A DNA stretch of 64,000 bases from Pontiella desulfatans. Lineage in GTDB: Bacteria > Verrucomicrobiota > Kiritimatiellia > Kiritimatiellales > Pontiellaceae. The stretch lies in assembly GCF_900890425.1 (NCBI RefSeq), contig NZ_CAAHFG010000001.1, positions 3,968,001-4,032,000 of the forward strand. The letters run 5' to 3'. Both the position numbers and the translations under genes were made by a program. The notes beneath the pieces are model-generated. The model saw only the letters and a list, made by a program, of their open reading frames with translations, made no database searches and was not told the origin of the DNA. Position 1 is the stretch's first letter. Each line of letters opens with the position of its first letter. Below are positions 9,186 to 18,344 of the stretch, one piece after another.

Positions 9186-10604
9186 TTAAAAATAAAGATC
9201 GCGGGCGCCCTGCTTCACCTGCTGGATGCGCTCGGTCAGCTTTGCTTTTTGGTCGCTTTGGGGCATGCGTTCGAGTTCGCGTTCGATCTGGATCATGCCC
9301 GCCTTTTTGGTTTCGGGCGAGGAATAGTCCTCCATGTATTCGAGGAAGGTCAGGATCGCATTGGGCGTGCAAAAACGTTTGACGAAGCCCGGCACGGCGA
9401 ACTCCATGAAATGCTCGCCCGTCCGGCCGAGGCGGTAGCACCCGGTGCAGAACGACGGGATAAAGTCGGCCTCGCACAGTTCACGGATCACCTGGTCGAG
9501 CGAGCGTCCGTCGTTGAGGACGAACTGGCTCTTCTTGTACGACTCCTCGTCCTGCGTCGAATAGGCCCCGACGCCGATATCCGAGCCGGCATCGATCTGC
9601 GACACGCCAAACTTGATGATATCGTTGCGCAGTTCGACCGACTCGCGGCACGTCAGGATCAGCCCCGTGTACGGAACCGCCAAGCGCAGAATTGCAACCA
9701 ACCGCTTGAAGTCAAAATCGTTAACGCCCGGATACTGCCCGGTATCCGTTCCGATGGCGGGCTCGATGCGCGGGAACGAAATCGTATGCGGCCCAACCTT
9801 GAAACGCTCCTCGAGGTGGATCGTATGGTAGAGCAGCGCCATCGTTTCGAAGCGCCAGTCGCCCAGCCCCATCAGCGCGCCGATGCCCACGTCGTCGATG
9901 CCCGCCTCCTGCGCGCGGTCGAGGCCGTGGAGCCGCCAGAGAAAATCGCTCTTGGGGCCTGAAGGATGCACCTTGGCATAGGTTTCGCGATGGTAGGTTT
10001 CCTGGAAAATCTGATACGTTCCGATGCCCGCCGACTTGACCAACTTGAAGCCTTCGATATCCAGCGGTGCGGCATTGATGTTCACGCGGCGGATCTCGCC
10101 GTTGCCGTGCTTCTGGGCATAGACCTCCATCACGGTGTCGTGGATGAACTGCGCGTCGTATTGCGGATGTTCGCCGTAGACCAGGATCAGGCGTTTGTGC
10201 CCCTTGTTGACCAGCGCCTTGATCTCGCTATCGAGCTCCGGCATGGTCAGCGTCTTGCGTGCCACTTCCTTGTTGGTGCAGCGGAAGCCGCAGTATTGGC
10301 AGTTGTTTACGCAGTCGTTTCCGATGTATAGCGGCGCGAAGAGCACGATGCGGTTGCCGTAGACCAGCTCCTTCAACCTGCGCGCACCCTCGAAGATTTC
10401 CTCGGCGAGCTCCGGCGAGTCGGCATTGATCAGCGTCGCCATCTCCTCCGGCTCCAGCCGGTTCTTATCCAACGACCGCTGGATGATTTCCCGCACGCGT
10501 TCCGGTGTCGGGTTCTTGGTCTTTTCCAGCCAATCCGCAATCTCGTCCTCAGGAATGAAGCTCTTCAACCCCTCGGTTTCAACTTTCGGCAATCCACGTT
10601 TCAT
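9186..10604 (-). CDS. hydG: [FeFe]-hydrogenase H-cluster radical SAM maturase HydG (tyrosine lyase)
   Basis: 472 residues, full length. The radical SAM C-x3-C-x2-C motif is CVNNCQYC (Cys98, Cys102, Cys105). The C-terminal extension carries C-T-G-C (Cys386, Cys389) and R-F-C (Cys412), which in characterised HydG bind the auxiliary [5Fe-4S] cluster where the Fe(CO)2CN synthon is built. Presence of this extension separates it from the tyrosine lyase ThiH. HydG cleaves tyrosine to p-cresol, CO and CN-. It is transcribed between hydF and hydE; a repeat element lies in the gap to hydF. Confidence 0.97.
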   Translation of the reverse strand: MKRGLPKVETEGLKSFIPEDEIADWLEKTKNPTPERVREIIQRSLDKNRLEPEEMATLINADSPELAEEIFEGARRLKELVYGNRIVLFAPLYIGNDCVNNCQYCGFRCTNKEVARKTLTMPELDSEIKALVNKGHKRLILVYGEHPQYDAQFIHDTVMEVYAQKHGNGEIRRVNINAAPLDIEGFKLVKSAGIGTYQIFQETYHRETYAKVHPSGPKSDFLWRLHGLDRAQEAGIDDVGIGALMGLGDWRFETMALLYHTIHLEERFKVGPHTISFPRIEPAIGTDTGQYPGVNDFDFKRLVAILRLAVPYTGLILTCRESVELRNDIIKFGVSQIDAGSDIGVGAYSTQDEESYKKSQFVLNDGRSLDQVIRELCEADFIPSFCTGCYRLGRTGEHFMEFAVPGFVKRFCTPNAILTFLEYMEDYSSPETKKAGMIQIERELERMPQSDQKAKLTERIQQVKQGARDLYF

Positions 10605-10617
10605 TTCATTCTCCAGA

Positions 10618-10679
10618 GCGTGACGATTGAAACGTAAGGCGTGAATGGATCTTCACGCCTCACGGCTCACTCATCACGC
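10618..10679. repeat. Imperfect inverted repeat in the hydF-hydG gap
   Basis: Two 28-base arms (10618-10645 and 10652-10679) pair with about 23 of 28 matches around a 6-base loop. The right arm overlaps the hydF stop codon. Its 17-base core (10652-10668) is the exact reverse complement of 11900-11916, within the repeat between hydF and aspA, so both gaps carry copies of one element. No coding potential. Confidence 0.75.
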
Positions 10680-11879
10680 ATTTTCATACGCATCCAGTGC
10701 CGCAGGGAACGGGGACAACACCCGTCTTAGCACCCCTTGGGTTTGGGCAATGCACATTCCATAGTTCGTGATCGGCACACCGGCCGCTTCGCATTTTTCA
10801 ATTCTTGAAAGCACCTCGCGGCGGTTCTGCATGCAGCCGCCGCACTGCACCGCCAGCTTGTATTCGGACAGGTTGTCCGGAAAGTCGCGGCCGGAATAGA
10901 CATCGATCCGCACATCGACGCCAACATACTGCCGGAGCCAGCGCGGGATCTTCACCCGGCCAATATCGTCCTCCAGCGCATGGTGGCTGCACGATTCGGC
11001 AATCAGCACCTTGTCGCCCGGCTCCAGCTTGTCGATGGCCGCCGCACCGCGGGCAAACTTGCGCAGGTCGCCCTTCAACCGCGCGAACAGGATCGAAAAG
11101 GTGGTGCAGGGAATCTCCGGCGGCGTATCGGCCACCATCTTGAGCACCATCTGGGAATCGCATATCGCCACATCCGGTTTTTGCTTCAGGATGGCGAGCA
11201 TGTGCGCATATTCGCGCTCCTTGCAAACCAGCGATGCCGCATCGTTGTCGAGCGCATCGCGGATGGTCTGCACCTGCGGCAGGATCAGGCGGCCCTTGGG
11301 CGCCTGCAGGTCGATCGGCACCACCAGCATGGCGAGCCCGCCCGGCTTCACCAAATCGCCCATCAGCGGCGGCGGGGTGATGAATTCATCCGGACACACC
11401 CGCAACAGCTCGGCCTTGAGGGCCGCCAGGACATGGTCGCGCGAAGCGAGGTCGGTGCTGTTGCACCGAAGGAAGGAAGGATCGGACGGATTCGACAGAT
11501 CCGCCTTGTTGGCCACGTTGATCACCGGGATTTTCTTCTCGGCCGCCTTGGCTTCCACGCTCTTTTCAAAGTCGGTGGTTTGGCACCCTTCGTGGAGCAG
11601 CAAAATCACATCGGCGCGGTCGAAGACGCGCTCGGTGCGGTCGATGCGCTTTTCCCCGAGCGCCGTGGTGTCGTCGATGCCGGCGGTGTCGAGGAAGACC
11701 ACGGGGCCGATCGGCAGCAGTTCCATCGGCTTTTCCACCACGTCGGTCGTGGTGCCGGCCTGTTCTGAGACAATCGACACGTCCTGGCCGGCCACCAGGT
11801 TCAGGAAACTGGATTTCCCGACGTTGGTGCGGCCAAACAAGGCGATGTGCAGTCTTAAGCTTTTAGGTGCGGTTTTCAT
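10674..11879 (-). CDS. hydF: [FeFe]-hydrogenase H-cluster maturation GTPase HydF
   Basis: 401 residues with the three HydF domains. An N-terminal Era-like GTPase has P-loop G-R-T-N-V-G-K-S-S (about residue 16) and D-T-A-G (about residue 60). A dimerisation domain follows. The C-terminal cluster domain has cysteines at 297 (S-C-S-H-H), 346 and 349 (C-G-G-C), the expected [4Fe-4S] ligands. HydF is the scaffold on which the diiron subcluster is completed before delivery to HydA. No convincing ribosome binding site precedes ATG 11879, possibly because a repeat element occupies the upstream gap. Confidence 0.96.
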   Translation of the reverse strand: MKTAPKSLRLHIALFGRTNVGKSSFLNLVAGQDVSIVSEQAGTTTDVVEKPMELLPIGPVVFLDTAGIDDTTALGEKRIDRTERVFDRADVILLLHEGCQTTDFEKSVEAKAAEKKIPVINVANKADLSNPSDPSFLRCNSTDLASRDHVLAALKAELLRVCPDEFITPPPLMGDLVKPGGLAMLVVPIDLQAPKGRLILPQVQTIRDALDNDAASLVCKEREYAHMLAILKQKPDVAICDSQMVLKMVADTPPEIPCTTFSILFARLKGDLRKFARGAAAIDKLEPGDKVLIAESCSHHALEDDIGRVKIPRWLRQYVGVDVRIDVYSGRDFPDNLSEYKLAVQCGGCMQNRREVLSRIEKCEAAGVPITNYGMCIAQTQGVLRRVLSPFPAALDAYENA

Positions 11880-11892
11880 TTTTAGAGTTTTT

Positions 11893-11940
11893 GACGTTTG
11901 AGCCGTGAGGCGTGAAAGATCTGCTCACGTTTCATTCGTC
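11893..11940. repeat. Inverted repeat in the aspA-hydF gap, same family as 10618-10679
   Basis: Arms 11893-11909 and 11924-11940 pair at 13 of 17 positions. The stretch GAGCCGTGAGGCGTGAA (11900-11916) is identical to the minus strand of 10652-10668. It fills most of the gap between the aspA stop (11946) and the hydF start (11879). Confidence 0.7.
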
Positions 11941-11945
11941 ATTTT

Positions 11946-13277
<1,332 letters not shown>

Positions 13278-13326
13278 AAGTGGCCCGTAGACTACGCGGA
13301 TGGACGCGGCTAAACCTTGATGGAGG

Positions 13327-13584
13327 TCAAGGAGTGGCCATTTTGCTCAACATGGATTTAACGGAAACGCCGGAAACGCGGCCGAGTTTCCCGGTAAGGG
13401 AACCGAGCTGGTCGGTGGTGGCATCGATGACGAGGGTGATGGCGGAGCAGTTGCGTTCGGGGCATGGCACGCCGGTGCGCGCGAGAATCATATCGCCGAA
13501 TTCGGACAGCAACGTGTTGACGGTGGCCGCGTTCGATTCGCGGTCTTCGATGATTAGGCCCACAAAGCCCAGGCGTTTTTCCAT
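13327..13584 (-). CDS. TM1266-type iron-only hydrogenase system regulator (ACT-like small protein)
   Basis: 85 residues starting MEKRLGFVGLIIEDRES. Small ACT/NikR-C-like protein of the family called 'iron-only hydrogenase system putative regulator' (TM1266), which co-occurs with hyd maturases. The ATG at 13584 has AGAGGAG six bases upstream; the longer open frame to 13677 has no such site and no family similarity. It is the first gene of the operon TM1266-aspA-hydF-hydG-hydE, consistent with a sensory or regulatory role. No DNA-binding domain is present, so ligand sensing by the ACT-like fold is a reasonable inference but the mechanism is unknown. Confidence 0.85.
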   Translation of the reverse strand: MEKRLGFVGLIIEDRESNAATVNTLLSEFGDMILARTGVPCPERNCSAITLVIDATTDQLGSLTGKLGRVSGVSVKSMLSKMATP

Positions 13585-13710
13585 CGTGGTCTCCTCTGTT
13601 CCGCATGCGAAACGTTCAGATGATGATTCAAGAACCCTTGCAGCCCGCCGTGGCCGATTGCGCAGGAAAGTCGCCACCCTACCTAAAGACGTAGGGTTGG
13701 CAAGGAATAT

Positions 13711-14421
13711 CTAGTAAAAGCGTTTGGGGCGGGTTGGCCATGCCCGTTCGCAGTTGTCGTCGAACATTTTGCCAACGGGGAGTTTCCTGAGGTTTTCGAT
13801 ATGGGTGAACCAATCTTCATTTTTGGCTCTATGGGCAATGACTTCGCCACGGCTGTCGGTCACGACCAGCATATAGCCTTCGTATAGCTCGCCCCGCAGC
13901 TGGCCATTCATTTCGAACTCGATGAGCTCGATCGTTTTGCTGGGCAGCTCGAAGACGCTCCTGCTGCCGTCCGAGAGCCGGAAGTTTTCCTTTTTGTAGT
14001 CGAGCAGGATGAACTTGTCGCCGGCCTTTTCCTCTCCAACCACGAAAAACTCCAGGGTCAACTCGTGGTTGTATGGGCGGGTGGACTTTTGCTTCACCAC
14101 GGCGGTGAAGTCGTTGTACATCGCACTCGGGAGCTCACTCAGGCTGTCGGCGAACACGCGCTGCTTGGTGGTTCTGGAGGCCGAAAGATCCAAATCCGGA
14201 GGAGAGCTCAGTTCGATATACGTGATATCCTCCGCCGACATGTCCTCTTCCGGAACCTTAATGACCTTGCCCCGGTCTGTTTTGAGGGAAACCTTTCCGC
14301 CAATCATGGAAACGAATTCGGCCTCAAGCGTCTTTCCGTTTTTCAGCGTCCACACCCGGGGTTCCGCGAAAGCCGCCGAGCAGGCCAACAGCAAACCAAT
14401 CAATAGAAATGAAATTTTCAT
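13711..14421 (-). CDS. Secreted SHD1-domain protein
   Basis: 236 residues. A signal peptide (KISFLLIGLLLACSAAFA, cleavage after AFA) is followed by an SHD1-like domain at about residues 20-70: R-V-W-T-L-K-N-G-K-T-L-E-A-E-F ... G-K-V-I-K-V-P-E-E-D-M-S-A-E-D. SHD1 domains (named from yeast Sla1) are frequent in secreted proteins of Planctomycetes and Verrucomicrobia, usually of unknown function. The remaining ~165 residues show no recognised domain. The start at 14421 was chosen for the signal peptide; the open frame upstream overlaps the preceding gene in another frame. It follows the TonB-like gene by 13 bases, so the two form an operon. Confidence 0.8.
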   Translation of the reverse strand: MKISFLLIGLLLACSAAFAEPRVWTLKNGKTLEAEFVSMIGGKVSLKTDRGKVIKVPEEDMSAEDITYIELSSPPDLDLSASRTTKQRVFADSLSELPSAMYNDFTAVVKQKSTRPYNHELTLEFFVVGEEKAGDKFILLDYKKENFRLSDGSRSVFELPSKTIELIEFEMNGQLRGELYEGYMLVVTDSRGEVIAHRAKNEDWFTHIENLRKLPVGKMFDDNCERAWPTRPKRFY

Positions 14422-14434
14422 GAGTATCCGTGTT

Positions 14435-15541
14435 TTAGAAGTCCCGGAACACCGGGCCATTGGTAAACGTGCACTCGCCCTCGGGAAGATACTTGTAGAT
14501 TTCCTCCAACTGGTCGCGCGTAAACTGTTCGGTCTTGAAGGCGGGCAGCAACGGGCCGCCCTGGCGGGTTTGGGGATATTCCACCCCATCCACTTCCACG
14601 AGCAGGCAGCAGGCAACCTGACCGCCGACCCACTCCCCGAAGAACAGTTCCATATCCACCGGCTCGCCGGCTTTCAGCTCAATCCAGTCCCCCACATGCA
14701 TGGTTTGGTTCGCCAGGAAATATTTATCGCTGTCGGCATCGGACGATTGCCAATAGTCCAATTGCTCCAGACGGCCGTCCCATCCGTTCAAAAGGACATG
14801 CTCCCCGTCCACAAGAACACTGATATAGGCATCGCCGATGCCCCAGAAACGGAACTTGATGTCTTCCTTGTAAACCAGCTTGCCCTTGTAGTTCACGAAG
14901 AAGAAATAACTTTCCAGCTCGGGGATGCCGAACGCATCCGGCGCAAGGGGCGCAACGATCGGGGGCACCATGAAATGGGTGGTATAGAGTTTCTTGGGCG
15001 ATTGGTAGTAGCGGGCGAGCTTGGATTTCTTGAAGCCGGCCCGGGCATAGTCGCGCAGTTCCAGCATGAATTGAACCTGGTCCATCGGGATCAACCCCCC
15101 GCGCCGGTCATACAGCAGGTGGTAGATCGTCCCCTCGAAATCGTTGCCGATGGACTGGCCGCCACCAAAAACGCTGAGTTCCCCGAGATCGGGGATAATA
15201 TCGAAACCGCCGACCCCGCCAACCAGACCGTCCGCCATGCCGGTCATTTCGGGGAGCTGGATGTCTGGCATACTGGCGCGCTTGACCTTGGTGACAATGC
15301 GGGTGGTGGGCTTCGGCTTGGAGGTTTTCTTCACCTTAACCTTAGGCTTCTTGAGCTTCATTTTCGGTCGGTCAACCGGTTTTGGAGGAACAAACTTTTT
15401 CTCCTCCTTATTGACGACCGTAAAAACCACGAGCATTCCGGCCAGCAAGAATGCCGCCGCGTGAATGATCAGACTTAACACAAATCCACTGGGGGCACCC
15501 TTGATCACTCCCTTGGATTTTCCATTGCCACGTTTCTTCAT
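14435..15541 (-). CDS. TonB-like membrane-anchored protein with C-terminal PA14-like domain
   Basis: 368 residues. Residues ~17-42 form one transmembrane helix (GFVLSLIIHAAAFLLAGMLV) that resembles the TonB N-terminus, including the S-x3-H pattern. A Pro/Lys-rich linker (about 48-85) would span the periplasm. The C-terminal two-thirds lacks a TonB C-terminal domain. Instead residues ~235-350 look like a PA14-type beta-sandwich: F-R-F-W-G-I-G-D-A-Y-I-S-V-L-V-D-G, then M-E-L-F-F-G-E-W-V-G-G. PA14 domains usually bind carbohydrate. Start ATG 15541 has GAGGGG ~11 bases upstream. It is co-transcribed with the SHD1 protein. Function unknown. Confidence 0.75.
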   Translation of the reverse strand: MKKRGNGKSKGVIKGAPSGFVLSLIIHAAAFLLAGMLVVFTVVNKEEKKFVPPKPVDRPKMKLKKPKVKVKKTSKPKPTTRIVTKVKRASMPDIQLPEMTGMADGLVGGVGGFDIIPDLGELSVFGGGQSIGNDFEGTIYHLLYDRRGGLIPMDQVQFMLELRDYARAGFKKSKLARYYQSPKKLYTTHFMVPPIVAPLAPDAFGIPELESYFFFVNYKGKLVYKEDIKFRFWGIGDAYISVLVDGEHVLLNGWDGRLEQLDYWQSSDADSDKYFLANQTMHVGDWIELKAGEPVDMELFFGEWVGGQVACCLLVEVDGVEYPQTRQGGPLLPAFKTEQFTRDQLEEIYKYLPEGECTFTNGPVFRDF

Positions 15542-16027
15542 GAATATATTGACCCCTCGATTATTCTCCGAAACAAATAAGCCGATCAATATACGCCAGA
15601 TGCCTCCAAAAAAAAACCCTAAAGAAACCCTAAACACACCGTTATGTTCAGTTTCAGTGATTTGTGCACCTGCGGAATTGCAGTTTCCAACCGCAGGATG
15701 CGGCCCTCGGGGTTACGGCATTCGCCGCTTCAGGACTCCGGAAGGTTCTTATACCAAATTAAACTGATTCGTTTTTTTACCACAGAGGGTTAGGATGCTC
15801 TGTGTCTCTGAGATCTCTGTGGTAAAAAATCCGTGTCTTCGGTGTTCATCTGTAGCTTCAAATAATTTGGTTGCGGCACCGCTGCTCCAGGTCCTCTGTG
15901 GTGAGACCATTCAAGCTAAGTTCCTATTAAAAGCGAAAATGGCCCATTGGCATCCTGTCCCCAAACGGAATTAATTTAAGAATAGGCTTTATCCCAGTCC
16001 CGTTCCCAATGGATTATCAAATTAATC
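15542..16027. other. 486-base intergenic region with an inverted repeat
   Basis: No convincing gene; the only plus-strand open frame (15465-15767) overlaps the TonB-like gene antisense and looks spurious. The region holds a 15-bp perfect inverted repeat (15773-15829) and repetitive-looking text (CTCTGTGGT occurs at 15815 and, as CCTCTGTGGT, again at 15893). Near 16010 an A/T-rich stretch precedes the ATG at 16028, but no clear promoter is seen. Confidence 0.6.
15773..15829. repeat. 15-bp perfect inverted repeat, 'CACAGAG' family
   Basis: TTTTTTACCACAGAG (15773-15787) and its exact reverse complement (15815-15829) flank 27 bases. The right arm ends in six As on the plus strand and the left arm starts with six Ts, so either strand could form a long hairpin with a U-tract for the minus strand. 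Text of the type ACCACAGAG...CTCTGTGGT is familiar as a dispersed extragenic element in PVC and related genomes (inference from memory). Confidence 0.7.
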
Positions 16028-16585
16028 ATGAATTCAATCGACGACCTACTCCAACCCTACTCCGAGCTGGAAACGGCGATTCGCGGGCTGATGGCCAAGC
16101 TGTTCAGCGATACGTGCGGCATGTGCACAGCCTGCTGCTGCCGGGCGGATATCTGCGAAGAGGCCACCGATAGCGCCTTCCTGCTGAAGTTGCTAGAGCG
16201 GCAGGGGTTGAAGGCCGATGCCATGGACGAGCGGTTTGGCTGGCTCGACCTGCATGGTTGCTCGCTGGAATACGGTCGACCGCCGATATGCTATGAGTTT
16301 TTCTGCGATGAGTTGCTTGCCCGCCTGCCCGACGAAGAGAGCCGCGTGTCCGCACGCGTTCTGGGCAAGCTCCTGGATCATGTCGGGCAAAAGGCCCTGG
16401 GCGGATGGCACCTGGTTGAGGTGATGGAGGCGGAAGACCTGGCAAAGGTGGATCTCGGAGGCGTTTCCCGGCGGTTGGAGGAGGCCATGGCCGCCTATGA
16501 AGTGATCGAGCACTATGCGCAGAGCGGCAGGTTGAGCAAGGCCGACCACGAAATCCTCGACGCCATCAAGCTCGACATCCCCTAG
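16028..16585 (+). CDS. YkgJ-like cysteine-cluster protein
   Basis: 185 residues, cytoplasmic, no signal peptide. Cysteines cluster at residues ~35-47 (C-G-M-C-T-A-C-C-C-R-A-D-I-C) and again at ~80-97 (G-C-S-L-E-Y-G-R-P-P-I-C-Y-E-F-F-C). This arrangement is like the YkgJ family, whose members are thought to bind zinc or an iron-sulfur cluster. The substrate or partner is unknown. Convergent with the peptidase-like gene starting 18295, whose stop is 12 bases away. Start ATG 16028 has no strong ribosome binding site. Confidence 0.65.
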   Translation: MNSIDDLLQPYSELETAIRGLMAKLFSDTCGMCTACCCRADICEEATDSAFLLKLLERQGLKADAMDERFGWLDLHGCSLEYGRPPICYEFFCDELLARLPDEESRVSARVLGKLLDHVGQKALGGWHLVEVMEAEDLAKVDLGGVSRRLEEAMAAYEVIEHYAQSGRLSKADHEILDAIKLDIP

Positions 16586-16597
16586 CCCGGCGACCGG

Positions 16598-18295
16598 TTA
16601 GTCCTGCATCACATCCCATTTGGGGCGTTGCCAGCTTTCCTTGAAGGCCTCGGCATTGCGCTCGACAATGGAATTGGACTTTTCCACCGCATCGAGGAAC
16701 AGGACGAATGAAAACGCCTGCCCCTCGCCCATGCTGGCAACCGCCTGCTCGGCAAGCCGGTTGGGCGGCAGCAACCGCCGGCCGCTAATCACTTCCGGTT
16801 GCAGCGGAAGCTCGCCGGCGGCCCGGTAGGCCTTGTAGACCAGCTCGGAACACACCAGCATGTTGTCGGTGGTGAAATCGAAATTGAGGTCGTAGGGCTT
16901 GCCATGGTGGGAAAATGCCCCCAACAAGGCCTTGAACTTTTCGGCCTTCGTCAGGTTCGGGCGGATGACGCCAAGATAGTCGCACCGGGCACTGGTCTCC
17001 AGCGATTGGAAGACCACGCCGGGGCGGATGGCCTCGATGACGCGAACGGGATAGCCGTCGTCGGCAACCGTGCGCATGGCCACCATCGCTTCCGGGTGCA
17101 AGGCCCTCAAGGTATCGAGCGGCGGGAAGCCGAGCTCGCCGAAGTAGGCCTCGACCTCTTCGGCTGTTCCGACATAGAAGGCAACGTGCGGCCAGAAGCC
17201 GGGAATGCCGATATTGGTCATGTGCCAGTTCCGCCGCTGGATGAGGATGTCGCCGGGCTCGAGCCGGGGCTGGCATTCGGCCAGAATTTCCGGCGTGATG
17301 AGATAATCCCGCCGCGCGGTGCGGATATGGCTCATCTGAACGGCGACATTCTTCTGCACCGGCAACAGGGTTTCGAAGGCGGCGCGTTCCAGGATGGCCA
17401 GCGGATTCTCAACGAAGATTTCGGCATTGGCCCCGAAGGATTTCACCAGGGCCTTCCGGCGTATTTCGAAGTCGGCCACAATCCCCGCATCGATGCCCGA
17501 ATCCTTGCGCACCAGCGCATAGTAGGCCGCCGCGGCGTTGAGGCGGAGCATGACGTTCGGGTTGGTGAGGCGCTGCTTCATGAAAAAATAGCTATCTGGC
17601 GGGATGCCCTCCCCTTCCTCGTTGAGCAGGGTTTCCATGAATTCGTTGCCATCGACCATTTCAACGATTTGCAGACAGGCGTTGTATTGCGCAACGTAGG
17701 CCATGTAGGCGAGCAGGAAGGTATCGGAATGAAGCCGCGGTTCGGCCACGTAGTCGATCTGGTAGAAGCCGCGGTATTTGCCCTTGAGCAGGTCGAACTC
17801 CAGGAAGGCCATGGCTCCATCGCGCCAAAGGGAGCGGATCGTTCCCCGCTCGGCCCTGGATAGGCTATTCACTTCCCGGCCCAGCAGGCCGTTTGCCTCA
17901 AAGGTCTCCACCAGGTCGTCGGCGGACTCGCGCAGCATCAGATAGCTGCTCAAGTCGTCCGAGAGCCCGCTCCGAAGCTCATCGCCGGTCATCCCGAGCA
18001 GAGGGCTGCGCTCGACGGGAAACAGGGCCCACGTCACATAGAAGGCCGCAATCAAGACGAGCGCCACAATGCCGTGCGGCAGGAACGGGCGCGTTTTCTT
18101 TTTGATTTTGTGCTTTTGGATGCGCAGCAACCGGCGGTTGATCTGGTAGGAGGCCATCAACGGGAGCCAGCCCAGACCCAGCAACGAAAACGCAACCACC
18201 CGATGCGAGGGATACGCAATCTTCATTCCAAGCACAACGATGGCCGCAAGCAAGAGCGCCAGGGTAACCAATAGGAGACGTTTGTTTTTCAGCAT
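16598..18295 (-). CDS. Membrane-anchored YiiX-like permuted NlpC/P60 (papain-fold) cysteine peptidase
   Basis: 565 residues. Three N-terminal hydrophobic segments (about 6-24, 32-50, 73-91) anchor the protein. Residues 100-330 form a helical domain with no recognised family. The C-terminal domain (about 345-520) has the order of circularly permuted NlpC/P60 enzymes: G-D-I-L-I-Q (348-353), then the candidate catalytic histidine in W-P-H-V-A-F-Y-V-G (His370), and the candidate nucleophile in L-V-C-S-E-L-V-Y-K (Cys482). YiiX/YebB-type members are probably amidases or acyltransferases acting on envelope components; the substrate is not predictable. Confidence 0.75.
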   Translation of the reverse strand: MLKNKRLLLVTLALLLAAIVVLGMKIAYPSHRVVAFSLLGLGWLPLMASYQINRRLLRIQKHKIKKKTRPFLPHGIVALVLIAAFYVTWALFPVERSPLLGMTGDELRSGLSDDLSSYLMLRESADDLVETFEANGLLGREVNSLSRAERGTIRSLWRDGAMAFLEFDLLKGKYRGFYQIDYVAEPRLHSDTFLLAYMAYVAQYNACLQIVEMVDGNEFMETLLNEEGEGIPPDSYFFMKQRLTNPNVMLRLNAAAAYYALVRKDSGIDAGIVADFEIRRKALVKSFGANAEIFVENPLAILERAAFETLLPVQKNVAVQMSHIRTARRDYLITPEILAECQPRLEPGDILIQRRNWHMTNIGIPGFWPHVAFYVGTAEEVEAYFGELGFPPLDTLRALHPEAMVAMRTVADDGYPVRVIEAIRPGVVFQSLETSARCDYLGVIRPNLTKAEKFKALLGAFSHHGKPYDLNFDFTTDNMLVCSELVYKAYRAAGELPLQPEVISGRRLLPPNRLAEQAVASMGEGQAFSFVLFLDAVEKSNSIVERNAEAFKESWQRPKWDVMQD

Positions 18296-18344
18296 CGGGA
18301 AAGAGTAGCGAACAGGCGCCGAAGATCAACGGATTTATGCATGC

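Noticed and set aside
13585-13677. 31-codon N-terminal extension of the TM1266-type protein
   Set aside because: No ribosome binding site at 13677 and no family similarity; AGAGGAG sits before the internal ATG at 13584.
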